64,000 nucleotides of DNA, taken from Skeletonema tropicum (Eukaryota > Bacillariophyta > Thalassiosirophyceae > Thalassiosirales > Thalassiosiraceae). This document shows positions 24,916 to 35,360 of this stretch, in pieces (position 1 is the first letter of the stretch; each line of letters starts with the position of its first letter). The notes below the pieces were generated by a model that searched no databases, was not told the origin of the DNA, and saw only the letters and a program-made list of their open reading frames with translations. The position numbers were made by a program, and so were the translations under genes. The stretch is taken from assembly GCA_037178625.1 (NCBI GenBank), contig CM074143.1, positions 620,001 to 684,000 on the forward strand, given 5' to 3'.

Positions 24916-27666
24916 AAGTAATAGTAATAGGTCCAATCCCAATGCTCCAAAGACAAAGATTCCTTTTCCTTTTCACGAGATGGTGACAATAAAAATGGTG
25001 ACGACCCAATTCAACCACTATCCCTGCTCCTGTGCTGCCAAGATGTAACTGGACCTCGAATCCCTCAAAAGCTCTCAGCTGCGCATGTTATTGGTATCCT
25101 CCCGTTCGCGATTCTGTGACTATGACACCACTCCTATCTATCTATACCTATTATCTATCTACCCCCAAGATTCACTTCAACTTCAACAGTGTAAAAAATT
25201 TGGTACAACACAACAATAATAATGATAAACAACAAGTGTTTGCCATCCACTTAAAGTTCTCCTTTTTCTATTTCTACCACTCCTGCTCCTGGCGCTGCCA
25301 GAGAGAGTATGTAAGTACCTATTGACCTATACATATTTCCTGCCCAGCAAGCACCACAGGCGTCTTCGGGACCAGCCCGAGTTCCTCGTGGTTTAAGTTC
25401 ACCCTTCTCTACTGGCACTCTAGAGTGTCATAGCGAGAGTAGCAACTAAAATAATTATATCTATTTATGTATCTATCTAAGTAGGAGTAAGTAGGAGTAG
25501 AAAGGAAAAAGAATGAGAAAACTGCCAACGAAAAGACAACAACAGCAACCACGGTTTTCAACTGCATCAAGACATATCTCAGTCCCAGTCCAACAAGAAA
25601 GCAGGCTTTTTCTTTTTCCAACTTCAAAAAAATGTGTGTGACTTGCTTGAGATGGAGTAAGTCCTCATCAAAACAGCAACACAAATGACCCAAACCCAAA
25701 GCACAGAAAAAGTTTAAGTGGGCAAAGTTGAAATTGAAAGGGAAGCAGCACAAAAAGAAAAGGAACAGGAATGGGGGAAATGGGAATGGGACCTAAATAA
25801 TGGTAATCTGATATACCAAACCAATACCACAAAACAGGGACAGGGGACTTTGTGATTTTGGTATCAGTATTCATAGTCATAGTATGAATGTGTCCACAAA
25901 CAATTTAAATATTTATTCTTTTTTCTACTACAATACTAGAGATTCTGTTTCTGTAGAGCAGTAGCAGAGTGGATGAATCTTTACCTCTTCCTGATAGTAA
26001 TGTCTAGCTCCAGCTGTGTGTATATGTAAATGGTGGTAGTATGTGGTATAATATTCATTCTGTCCGTTGGGTTTGCATTGTGTGATGGTGTGGGTTTAAA
26101 TTTTCAGCAGGTGTAGCAGTGTAGGTGTAGTTATTTATAATTATAAGAGAAGTCTTTCTGCTACATTATGAGCCTGAGTTTCTAATGGCGGATGCGGATT
26201 CTTGATCCTGGTCTGTTCACAAAACAAGGAAAGGCGCGGTCCTCCACTCCCATTCTCTCCTGGACTGGGTACCACCATGACCTCTACAGTCTACAGTGAG
26301 TCCACCTTAGTTGCCCGCCTTGGTAATTGCCAGCCCCAGCCAGGAAGTCCGGACACAGGAAGTCCAGAAACTAGCAGATCCTGTTCAGCAGTAGTTGCCC
26401 ATCACAATGATTGAATGCCACTGTGAGCGGACACTCCTATGGGCAACTGCGACAGTGGACTCACTGTACTCCACTTTACTGGTATTGTGCTGATTTACAG
26501 CACCAGTACTGGTGCTGGTGGCGCAGAGTTGTAGTTGGGTGATATGATATGATTATATGATATGTGTATGGTAATGGTAATGAAAAAAAAAATTAACGGA
26601 AATCTTAAAGTACGTATGGTAATGGTAATGGTATGGTGGGGACAGGTCAGTTTTAAGCAACCCTCTGGGTCCATCTCTATAATTAATGCCTTCACAGGAG
26701 GAGACGATCATTGATTTTTGTTTGCATAAGCACAAGCCCAATGCCAAAAATGACAAAAAAAAAACAATTTGTTACTGTGAAAATGACAATTGAGTACAAG
26801 GACAAGGAGACACAAGCAAGAGCCTGGGTCCACTTCAGACTAGAGAGAGAGAGGATTACTAGTAAGCCAAAGCAGTGAATAAAGAATCCTCCTTTCTGTC
26901 ATTCTAATCATCATCATCATTCTCTCAATCGCAATGGAAATGGAGCCTTTTTCATTGAGGAACTTTTGTCTTGTCTCTTTTTCTCTCATTCCCGTGTCTG
27001 GATAATTGTGAGTTGTGAGCTTAGGGGAAGTACTTAGGTATGTAGTGTAGAGATAGCGTAGAGCAGGACATGTTGAGATCTGATGATTAGTTGCTTTCAG
27101 TCATAATATTATGAACTTAGTTTGGGTCTGGGGGTTGAGGAGATACATATATAAAATTCAAGTGCATCATCGATTGGATTTTCTCTCTCTTTGCACTTAC
27201 TTCAACTTCAGAAACAAGACTCGCCTCTGCGCGCGGGCTGCTCTCTCACTCTCACGTCTCTAGATAGTAGAATAACCAGCAACAGCAAGCCAAAGGTAAA
27301 TCAAAGCCAATTGAAGTCAAAGTCAAAGTCTATGTACATGGAAAAATAGTCAGTGAAGCAAAGCTGTTTCTGTTGTGTCGATATTGGACGGATAGGAGGA
27401 GAGGAGTCAATTGCGTTCCCGTGAATAGCCTTCATTTTAAACCTTGAGATAGAAAAGGGCAACACCTCACATTCGAGAGAGCGACGCCAATTATATCTCG
27501 ATCTAGCGAATGTAAGCGGTACTGAATTACCACTGACATCAGCAGCATTGCGAATGCCTTACAGCAACTTCCATGCAAGATATACATCATGTTGTTTGTT
27601 GGCACCGCACCCACAAAGCAAACTGTGTTTCAGTCTGAATAATAACTTATTAGTTGCACGCTCAAG
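24916..27666. other. Gene-free region upstream of the helicase-associated-domain gene
   Basis: About 2.75 kb of A/T- and simple-sequence-rich DNA with no frame of coding character. It holds TGGTAATGG-type repeats (26565-26640) and a weak inverted repeat (arm TACAGTGAGTCCAC near 26290, inverse near 26455; also TTGCCCAT / ATGGGCAA). The right end must include the promoter of the gene at 27667. Confidence 0.5.
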
Positions 27667-29562
27667 ATGGTGACAGCTTTAAGATTTGGTAAACCCGTTC
27701 CCCATACCTCTTCCTCAACGAAGGGGAAAGAGGAGAATGACGGTGGTGGGAGTGGGAAGAGTAGGCATGAAAGGGAGAGAGACACAGCCGCAGCCACAGC
27801 CACAGCTGCAGCTATTGAGACAGCTTCTAATAAGAGCGATAATTTCCAAAAAGCAGCGCACAATCAGCGACGACAAAATTTAAACAGCAGCAGTGCAATG
27901 AATCACGTCCAATTTGCCTCTTCATCTGCATCTGCATCTTCAACACAACTCAAAGTATTACCACTATCAAAAAATAATACGTATGCAGCCACACAAACAC
28001 TACCAGGTCAAAAAATACAAAATGGGGAGAGTGGCCCTCTCATGCCGACCAATAGTACCTCCTGGCGTTCCATGATGCATGATAAAGCCAAAAGAAGCAT
28101 TAACTCGAATGGTGGGAATTTTCGTGTATCTGCTCCTCCTCCCTCTGCTGCTGCACCCACTAACACAAAAGCCCTAGTAGCCAAACATGAAATGTCAGAA
28201 GAGGAAGAATGGATTAAAACGTTCAAAGATGTGAGAGAATACCAATATCAACATGGTCATCTCCCTACTTCAGGGTGGGATAAAGGCAAAAGTGTCGAGG
28301 AGGTTGATTTGATAAAATGGATGGATCTGCAGAGGTACCTGTACCAGAAGTATTTAGAAGGGAGAAAGTCAGCACTCTCTCACACACGTATTGATCTCCT
28401 TCGTAGTATTGGAATGATTGATAAAGCTGTGGGCAATGTCGAGAGCAAGAGGATGTGCATGTTTTGGGGTTGCAAACGGGCACTGGGGGAGTTTGAGTCA
28501 TTTCACTGCGCAGAGCACATGAATGTGAACACGGCAGCTCTAGCTGTGGGGGATCCCAGCACATATAATACAAGCAAACGAGCAGTTAAGAGACGAAAAA
28601 CAAATCCGAAAGAGTCATCTTCGAAATCATCATCGAATCCACCCGCAAATGGTACGAAGCACACTCTGAAAAGTCCCCCAGAGGAGATGTTGAAGAATGT
28701 TAGTAATCCAGAGGAAACAACAAATATCAAAGAAGATGAAGACGATTTATTGAACATGGTTAAGCTGGCAGCAGGCGCAGTGGCGAAGGAGATACGGTAT
28801 TTGGGCTTACAATCATCATCTTCAACTGATCACGTCGAATCAGCTATTGAGCGGTTTGCTGTCGAAGTATACTGCCCATTGCTTTACTCATCGAAGGAAC
28901 GGAGTGTGGGGACTTCTTCCTACTCGGCTGATCGAGTATTATTATCCACATTGCTAGCACTGCAGGAAATGTTGGTTACGAATGCAGAGAAATTCTTCCC
29001 ATTGGCAGGATTGAAAGGCTCATCTACCGAGAAAGATAATGGTGAAGAAGCAAACTCGAAGTTAACACGAGACTTCGCTCGTGCTTTGGTGCAAAATGCT
29101 GCCAAGCGGCTGCAAAGGACGCCTTCTGATGTCTCACTGACGCAGATTATCCCCAATCAAGATCGCTTGGTTGATCGATACCTCGAGGCAAGCAGAAGAT
29201 ATGAATCAAGAGGAGAAGACTTCCAACTCGCATTAGGACGGTTAGACGCGAGCGCTACATATCGTAATGCAAAGGGATCCACGCTCAGTAAACGAGAGAG
29301 TATCATGGCGAGAACAAGTTTCAACTTCGCACGAGAACATCACCCACTAGTTCGGGAGAATGATGTGGTAGGTGGACAAGCAGGTGCACAGCCAGCTCCC
29401 AATGCGTGTGCCATCTTTGTGGTGGGAGAGGGTAAACGTGTTCAGAAGGAGGACACAATGCAAACAAGTGCTCACAACCTAGAAGCGAGGCATCAAAAAC
29501 GGACAAAAGTGAGGGAGTCAAGAATTAGGTTATTAAAACGTTATTTCGGTGGTCCATCTTAA
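27667..29562 (+). CDS. Hypothetical protein with a helicase-associated (HA)-type domain
   Basis: An intronless frame of 631 codons. Residues 1 to about 170 are low-complexity (Ser/Ala/Gln-rich). At about 177-250 is a segment with the spacing of the HA domain that diatoms use widely: WIKTFKDVREYQYQHGHLPT, then LIKWMDLQRYLYQKY, then LLRSIGM. A Cys/His pair cluster follows (CMFWGCKRALGEFESFHC), possibly a small zinc site. A basic stretch with KRAVKRRKTNPK (about 300) is a likely nuclear signal. The C-terminal half is helical and charged without a recognised domain. No helicase motor motifs are present, so the protein is not a helicase. A DNA- or chromatin-related role is only inferred. It converges on the polymerase gene, with 14 bp between stop codons. 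Confidence 0.72.
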   Translation: MVTALRFGKPVPHTSSSTKGKEENDGGGSGKSRHERERDTAAATATAAAIETASNKSDNFQKAAHNQRRQNLNSSSAMNHVQFASSSASASSTQLKVLPLSKNNTYAATQTLPGQKIQNGESGPLMPTNSTSWRSMMHDKAKRSINSNGGNFRVSAPPPSAAAPTNTKALVAKHEMSEEEEWIKTFKDVREYQYQHGHLPTSGWDKGKSVEEVDLIKWMDLQRYLYQKYLEGRKSALSHTRIDLLRSIGMIDKAVGNVESKRMCMFWGCKRALGEFESFHCAEHMNVNTAALAVGDPSTYNTSKRAVKRRKTNPKESSSKSSSNPPANGTKHTLKSPPEEMLKNVSNPEETTNIKEDEDDLLNMVKLAAGAVAKEIRYLGLQSSSSTDHVESAIERFAVEVYCPLLYSSKERSVGTSSYSADRVLLSTLLALQEMLVTNAEKFFPLAGLKGSSTEKDNGEEANSKLTRDFARALVQNAAKRLQRTPSDVSLTQIIPNQDRLVDRYLEASRRYESRGEDFQLALGRLDASATYRNAKGSTLSKRESIMARTSFNFAREHHPLVRENDVVGGQAGAQPAPNACAIFVVGEGKRVQKEDTMQTSAHNLEARHQKRTKVRESRIRLLKRYFGGPS

Positions 29563-29576
29563 GAAAGAAAGATAAA

Positions 29577-32093
29577 TTAACGCTTAGAAAAGAAGTTATC
29601 AATTCTGTTCTTCTTCGCTGTGCCTCTATGATTCTTCGGGCTCGTTCCTTTCTTCCTCTTCGATATTCCAGAGAATCTTTCGACATCGGAGAGTATTGAG
29701 TGTTCTCTATCATATCTAGATTGGAGTTGCAACGCTATTGCTCTATCTCTTTCATCTATCTCATCACTTGCTGCTTCGGTCGTAGATTGATATCGGAGAG
29801 CCATTTCTCTATCCCCGTCACCAACATTACTTTCCTCGCCAACAACGTTGTTATGGATATTGCTGCTATTTTCACAGGCTTCGTTATCATATGTGCTCTG
29901 TAAACGCCGGGCGAACTCTTCATCAGATAATATCTTTTGACTAATCTCTTCCCCAGTGTTTGCAGAGCTACCCTCTTCTGCCACTATACATTCAGCTTCG
30001 TCAACTTTCTGTGATGACCGCTCCAGATGAGGAGAAGTAGTAGTCTCCTCATCCGCTGCCTTGGTGGATACCTCAGCACTATCAACCTTCGTCAACCAGC
30101 CTTGTATACCACATTCTTCTTTCTGCTGTTGATCTTGCTTCAATCTAGCATTCAATCTTGCTCTCGTCGAGTCAGTATTTGCATCCTTCGTATGCGTGGA
30201 AGTACTCCTAACAGCACCATCTCCTCGTCTCTTCGACGGAGAAGTACTCTTCTCCTGCTGAGCAAAGAAAGAATCAATCCCAGTTTTTGGCCTCACGACA
30301 AAGTCAATCGCACTGAATCCAATCCGTATAAATGACTTCTCCCCACGTTCCGTGAGTATCTTTCGTGTATTATCCACCAAACGTTGGACACGAGAATCAA
30401 ACTCCCGATCTGTGGGGAATGACAAACGAAATGTCTTACCAATCCAACTACCCCCAGGCTTCATCGTGTAGCCTACCGTGACTGCACGGGGGATACGATT
30501 ATTCCGTGCATTATCTAGTTGGACACGTTTCATCACATCCCGTGCTAGTAATGCTGTCCACTTTTCTAGCTCGGGATAGGATACTTTTGGGAATGATTTG
30601 AATGCAGTAATACTCTTTGGTAATACCTTCAAAGTAGATTTGACCTCCTCGTGTTCTATACCACGACATGCATCAAATACCCATCGTGCATTCTCTTCAC
30701 CTAATCCACTCACGAGATCATCGAGTGTTAGTAATCTTGCCACACTTCCAAGTGTTGCTTTCTTCTTGTCTGAAGCAAGTTCGGGTGGTAGGAGACTTGT
30801 AACTTTCTTCCCTAGCTTGCCACCGAGCATTCTTGCCTTTCGTATTTCAGTCTCCTCCATGACGTAGGGTATAGCCTCGGGATAAATTATTGCCTGTCCA
30901 TTCGGTTTGCCATATGATGCAGCTAGCTTGGCAACCAGTTTACTTGTGGATATACCGGATGAGAGGGTGAATCCAAGTGTTTGGAAGACTATGCGGCGTA
31001 TTGTGTGAGCAATGTGACATCCTATTCGGAGTGCCTTTGCATCATCGTCATCATCTTCATTACCATTGGCACTATGTTGTTGAGTGTGGGAGGGAGGGAT
31101 ACGATTCTGATGGCAAACTACGGACTCCTTCAAAGATGATATTGAATCGATGAGACAGTTCCTTTGAAACTGTTCTCTTTTGATTTGTTTGTTGTCAACA
31201 TTGTCTGCTGCTGCCTCTTCTGCACAGTCATCATCACCATCATTGACGCTACTCTCATTCATTTCTGCATCAATCTTTTCTTTACAGCATTCCTGCTTCT
31301 GCTTCTTCTTCATTCTCTCCCTCTCCTTCATTCTCTCCCTCTCCAAAACATGATAACAAAATTCCGTAACATCGATAAATAACTCATCAATACTTGCTCT
31401 TTCCAACACATATCCACTCTTCTTATCACCATCGCCATCATTATTATCCTCCGCACCAGTAGTATCACTACCACCAGAAGCACTAATGGCAAGCAGCTCA
31501 CCCAATGTATCATCAATCAATCCAAATATACGTGCACTAGCCAACCTATACCGATCTAAATTCGCCTTACCCTCCGAGGGAGAACGCATGACATTACGTT
31601 CCTCCAAGTACATTTTGCGTTGGATGTGTTGGGGTTGATTGAATTCGGTGTTGTAGGCGCTAATTGTGTTGCCTAGATCGTCATTAGTGTCCTCTTCTTG
31701 GTCATTGTTGTGGTGAATGTCTGTGTTTTGAGTCGAATCATTATGATGTTTGTTGTTGTCGTGTGGATATAGATTGTCATTGACCTTCATGACTGGTAGA
31801 TGAATACAGACACATCCCTCTTCTTCTACACCATTATTGCTCATTTGCTCCTCATCATCTTCATTTTTGCCGCTGCTATCATCAACCACCCGTTTCAAAC
31901 TCTTCTCTTTCACAATCTGCACCGAATCCATCCTGCGAATATCAAAATTTTCCCTCGCCGGATAATTCACAGCTAGAACTGAATTCCACTGAATGAGACA
32001 GAGGGGCAGTGATTGCGGTAAACCTAGCCGAACTGTTTCGCATTGGGCGTAGAAGCAGTCCATGTCGAGGAGGAGGATTATGCGTTGCTTCAT
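29577..32093 (-). CDS. Y-family translesion DNA polymerase, eta-like (Rad30 type)
   Basis: A single 838-codon frame. It starts KQRIILLLDMDCFYAQCE, which supplies the first catalytic Asp residues (D10, D12); NYPARE follows. ASIDELFIDVTEF (about 233-245) supplies the Asp-Glu pair. FTLSSGISTSKLVAKLAAS is the palm/fingers motif for incoming-nucleotide contact, and LGSVARLLTLDDLV is the thumb helix-hairpin region. The little finger ends near FIRIGFSAIDF. The C-terminus has repeated UIM-like helices (SDEEFARRLQ, RDRAIALQLQ) and ends in NRIDNFFSKR, a PIP-box-like PCNA anchor; a second such motif is GIDSFFAQQ. Long Asp/Asn/His-rich inserts within the catalytic part make it longer than human pol eta (713 aa). 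Such enzymes copy past UV photoproducts (known). Eta is preferred over iota/kappa on motifs and tail. Confidence 0.88.
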   Translation of the reverse strand: MKQRIILLLDMDCFYAQCETVRLGLPQSLPLCLIQWNSVLAVNYPARENFDIRRMDSVQIVKEKSLKRVVDDSSGKNEDDEEQMSNNGVEEEGCVCIHLPVMKVNDNLYPHDNNKHHNDSTQNTDIHHNNDQEEDTNDDLGNTISAYNTEFNQPQHIQRKMYLEERNVMRSPSEGKANLDRYRLASARIFGLIDDTLGELLAISASGGSDTTGAEDNNDGDGDKKSGYVLERASIDELFIDVTEFCYHVLERERMKERERMKKKQKQECCKEKIDAEMNESSVNDGDDDCAEEAAADNVDNKQIKREQFQRNCLIDSISSLKESVVCHQNRIPPSHTQQHSANGNEDDDDDAKALRIGCHIAHTIRRIVFQTLGFTLSSGISTSKLVAKLAASYGKPNGQAIIYPEAIPYVMEETEIRKARMLGGKLGKKVTSLLPPELASDKKKATLGSVARLLTLDDLVSGLGEENARWVFDACRGIEHEEVKSTLKVLPKSITAFKSFPKVSYPELEKWTALLARDVMKRVQLDNARNNRIPRAVTVGYTMKPGGSWIGKTFRLSFPTDREFDSRVQRLVDNTRKILTERGEKSFIRIGFSAIDFVVRPKTGIDSFFAQQEKSTSPSKRRGDGAVRSTSTHTKDANTDSTRARLNARLKQDQQQKEECGIQGWLTKVDSAEVSTKAADEETTTSPHLERSSQKVDEAECIVAEEGSSANTGEEISQKILSDEEFARRLQSTYDNEACENSSNIHNNVVGEESNVGDGDREMALRYQSTTEAASDEIDERDRAIALQLQSRYDREHSILSDVERFSGISKRKKGTSPKNHRGTAKKNRIDNFFSKR

Positions 32094-32883
32094 TGTGTTT
32101 TGGGAGGTGCTGTGCTGTTTTTATTTCGGTTCATGTGAAGTGGTAGAGAAGTTCTCGAGATCAAAAAATGACACGAGATGTGTGTATGTTGGCAAAGAGC
32201 CTGACCATTCACAGCTCCTTCACAAAGACTGATATTCCTCGTTGATATTTCGGCTTTGGAATCGATAGTGGAATCGATCAATGATGGGCTGGTGGCTAGC
32301 TATGTACTATCCTCTGCCTCTGGCTGTCTCGCTCCTCGCTCTTGCTTTCCGTCATGATGTTGTGACTTGACGCTTGACGCTGTTGAGTTCAAAGTTAAAA
32401 GTGTGAGCTGGCTTTGTTTTGCAGAAAGTGGAGAACGGAGAGCGCGAAAGGAAAGGCAACGAGACGCGTGACGTCATCAAAGAGATTCGCCCACAAAACA
32501 CATAAAAGTACGTCTGGTGGGCCCTGAAGCTCTTTGACCTTCTAAATATGTATAAACAGGTAGCAATAGCAACTGGCAAAGAAACAAATATGCTTCGACG
32601 ATATCGTGTCTATGACTATGACAATGTTGTGATGCTTTGCTCATGCTCTGTGTCTGTGTACATGTACTCATGTACGATACATAGTAGTTCAATATTACAC
32701 GCACTTTTGCTTTTGCTTTTGCAGTTAGAGGTAGAGGTAGTACAGTGGTTGCATCAATTTCTATTTCCTCACCTGCCATCAAAAGCAAAAGAAATCCGCT
32801 TGAGTTTGAGTGTACCTTCTCCTCTCATTCTGAATTCTAAACAATCACATCACAAGGACACACTACTAACTAATCGAGAAAAA
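32094..32883. other. Upstream region of the polymerase gene
   Basis: 790 bp between the polymerase start and a relic frame on the plus strand. It contains the CRE-type block at 32469. The plus-strand open frame covering this region (32548-33186) shows no protein-like character until about 32884. Confidence 0.5.
32469..32500. promoter_or_regulatory. CRE-type palindrome plus GATTCGCCCACA block (polymerase promoter)
   Basis: TGACGTCATCA at 32469 is followed 5 bases later by GATTCGCCCACAAAA. It lies about 376 bp upstream of the polymerase start codon. Similar composite blocks precede the two KAP genes at 40086 and 51809. TGACGTCA is the classical bZIP/CREB binding palindrome (known); use here is inferred. 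Confidence 0.5.
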
Positions 32884-33304
32884 ATGAGCAAACGACCGGG
32901 CCAATCTCTACCCCCACAAGAGACGCCGTCTCTGAGCAGGGTTGTCCTAGTCCAAACAAACATGATGATGATCATTGATGGAAAAGATCAAGATTCATCT
33001 GCTGGTCTACTATTTGCCTTTCTTCTTGGAGCATTCACGAGACTCCCATTTATTTACTTTGTCATTCACATGAGATTCCATCTCGTGGGACGGAATCGGT
33101 CTTTTTGTTGGATCCTACCAAGCTGCCCTCGGATGGTGATATGCTTTACTACTATCTTTGTTTCGCGAAACTATCTCATTTTGTAGGCACAAGTCTAGCT
33201 TTGGTCGGTAGTATTGTTCTACTTGTGCAGAGTAACGATGATATAAGCTGCCATTCTTACTTGGGACGATTCAGCGAACACTCGGTTCATTGCAGATGTT
33301 ATTG
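32884..33304 (+). pseudogene. Frameshifted relic of a small membrane protein
   Basis: From the ATG at 32884 the frame reads MSKRPGQSLPPQETP, then a hydrophobic stretch (LLFAFLLGAFTRLPFIYFVI), and loses character near 33090. Protein-like sequence continues in another frame (SVFLLDPTKLPSDGDMLYYY, then FVGTSLALVGSIVLLVQSND) to a stop at about 33305. This pattern suggests one coding unit broken by an indel. I do not recognise the family. An unannotated intron could also explain the shift, but no good GT-AG pair bridges it. Confidence 0.35.
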
Positions 33305-33939
33305 AAGAACCTATCTTCCATCAATAGAGATATTGATCTGAATTCGCGAAGATCAAGGTCCAATATGCTGCAGGTGAGTGAACGCAGGATATTATTCTGA
33401 CTTGACTTGAGAACATGAAGGTTTGCACGCCAATTTCTGACATTCGTCTATGATGCTTATGGAGTTGATGGCTTTGCTGTCTTTAAGATTGTCACAGATG
33501 TCGTACATGTGAGCTCCTTTCTTCTGTGCTTTATGTGGGACTTGATGCCTTCTTCACCGACGCCCCTTCATTGTTGTGATCGAGAGACGTATCGTACGAA
33601 GAGCAACGCTGAGATTTCAAACGATACAAGCTTGAGGAGTTCAGTGGAACTCTATATTCAGACGTATGAGCTTTGGTAAGCTTGAGATTCTAAAACGTCA
33701 GCATGAAAAGGGTAAACTTGTGGGCTCGACTATCAAATTGATTATCAAAGAAGAGTTCAATGAAGAAGTCGAGCCCAGTAGCGCGTAATGCTGCTCTGCT
33801 GCTGCTGCTGCTGCTGCCCTATCCTGTTCCTGTGGAAGAAGAGGTCCACATTGTGCCAGTCTACTTTGACTTTGTTTAGGGATGTATGAGTCGATGGAAA
33901 TATTTCGTTAAAAGTCATAGATATCACATCTTGACTGGT
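33305..33939. other. Spacer with exon-like scraps and a CTG run
   Basis: A stretch at about 33420-33510 reads RQFLTFVYDAYGVDGF in one frame and may be another scrap of a decayed gene. A (CTG)n run lies at 33791-33815. Nothing intact is visible. Confidence 0.35.
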
Positions 33940-34166
33940 GCAACGCTATTGCTCGATCTCTTTCATCTACTTATCATCACTTGTTTTGAATGCGTAATAA
34001 AGGATTAGTTTAGTATGGTATGCAGGAACTATTTCTCGGGCAAGCTGGATCTGAACTTGCCCATGGCAGGTAGCTAGGAAGAGGAGTGTGGCCTATTTCG
34101 TAGTTCTGTAGCAAGTCTGTCACTCCTCTCCTCTTGTCGTCTGCAGTAGGTGATGGCGTGTTCCTC

Positions 34167-34208
<42 letters not shown>

Positions 34209-35195
34209 TGCGCCTCTCGACAGGTGAGAGTGAGATTCCTCACTCATCCTGTGCCACCGTGAAGGTGGCGGAGAGGGGATTACTCCCCTCCAGGTGTGCC
34301 AGTTGGACATCACCGGCCCATTCTCAATGAGTGGCCGGATGTGGTGGTGCCTGTCCCTACTCCCTCTGAGCAGGAGTGGGTTTGCCCGGACTCTAGAGAG
34401 AAGAGGGCAAGGGACATGCGTGCTGCACATAAAATATCATCTGGCTACGCTGACGCTCCCATTTTTCAGCTATACAAGTGTTTACCCAGTTGACGCATCG
34501 CATTTAAGGCCTCTCTGCCTGGCATTCCATCAGCCGTGAAGCAGACGGGGGTGAAATCTCGACGTCGTTCAAGACAAGCCTCTTTGTACTTGCGGATTTT
34601 CTCCCTCTCTTGTTGCCTCAAGACCGACAGCCGAAGGTGCGTGCCTTGTTGCGGGGTGGGAGCGGCAGTCCGCGTCAGAGTGATTGTCAAAGACACTTCG
34701 ACGCTGTCTCTGCCAGAAGTGGGAGACCATCACGTCTCCACGCTCTTCCTTTTCACTGCAGTCGACCCATTAGTTGCGTTGTTATGTTGCGTGGTATTTT
34801 CGGCATTTGCTGCGGCAGCAGCCTCTGCTGCGGAACGTTGAGTACTTGTGTAGATAAAGGGTTCGTATTCAACGTCACCAGGAGTAAAGGCTTGCTTGCA
34901 CAAGGAGCCAAATTCCCTCGGAACATCATTGTGTCGGCAATGGACGAGTTGCCCACCTTGCATTGGAGAGCATGTTATCACTTGTTGCTTCATTTGTAAA
35001 TTGATATCGGGAGCTATTGCTCTATCCCCACAGACATTTTCTTCTCGCCAACGACGTTACGATTGTGATGGATATTGCTGCTTCTCATGGCTTCGTCACT
35101 TAATGTGCTCTGCAAACGTCAGGCGAGCTCTTCATAGGATAATATCTTTTGACTAATCTCTTTCCAAGTGGCAATGGTAGCGATATTGCAGAGTA
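33940..35195 (-). pseudogene. Relic copy of the polymerase eta C-terminal region, split by a LINE
   Basis: 33940-33985 matches 29730-29775 of the polymerase gene, and 34987 to about 35170 matches 29776-29953, with many substitutions and indels. The two parts are contiguous in the parent and are separated here only by the inserted LINE copy. The copied part corresponds to the UIM-like C-terminal tail. No catalytic part is present, so this is a dead fragment. Confidence 0.8.
33986..34976 (-). mobile_element. Second 5'-truncated LINE copy
   Basis: 991 bp closely similar to 19125-20078 of the first copy, flanked by an exact 10-bp duplication, ATCACTTGTT (33976-33985 and 34977-34986). The 5' end stops in the Cys/His-finger region, further 3' than copy 1. 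Only the last part of the reverse-transcriptase frame remains, broken by indels. A (CT)n microsatellite at about 34170-34204 has expanded inside it. No long poly(A) is left. Confidence 0.87.
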
Positions 35196-35360
35196 AGAGT
35201 TTCCCTTATGCAGTACTCGAATGAGGGCTGGCGATGACCTTGATGAGTCCGAGAGTGAGAAATAGATCGTCTGAGGATAAGTCTTAACTTGTAGCTCGTT
35301 TGTACTCTACACGGGTTTCATTTTTGTGGATCTATTTGATACAACATTACTATGCATTCA

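Noticed and set aside
32548..33186. 212-codon plus-strand frame
   Set aside because: The first 110 codons lack protein character and lie in the polymerase upstream region; only the part from 32884 looks like a coding relic.
34170..34204. (CT)n tract as a regulatory GA-repeat
   Set aside because: It is a simple microsatellite inside a dead LINE copy.
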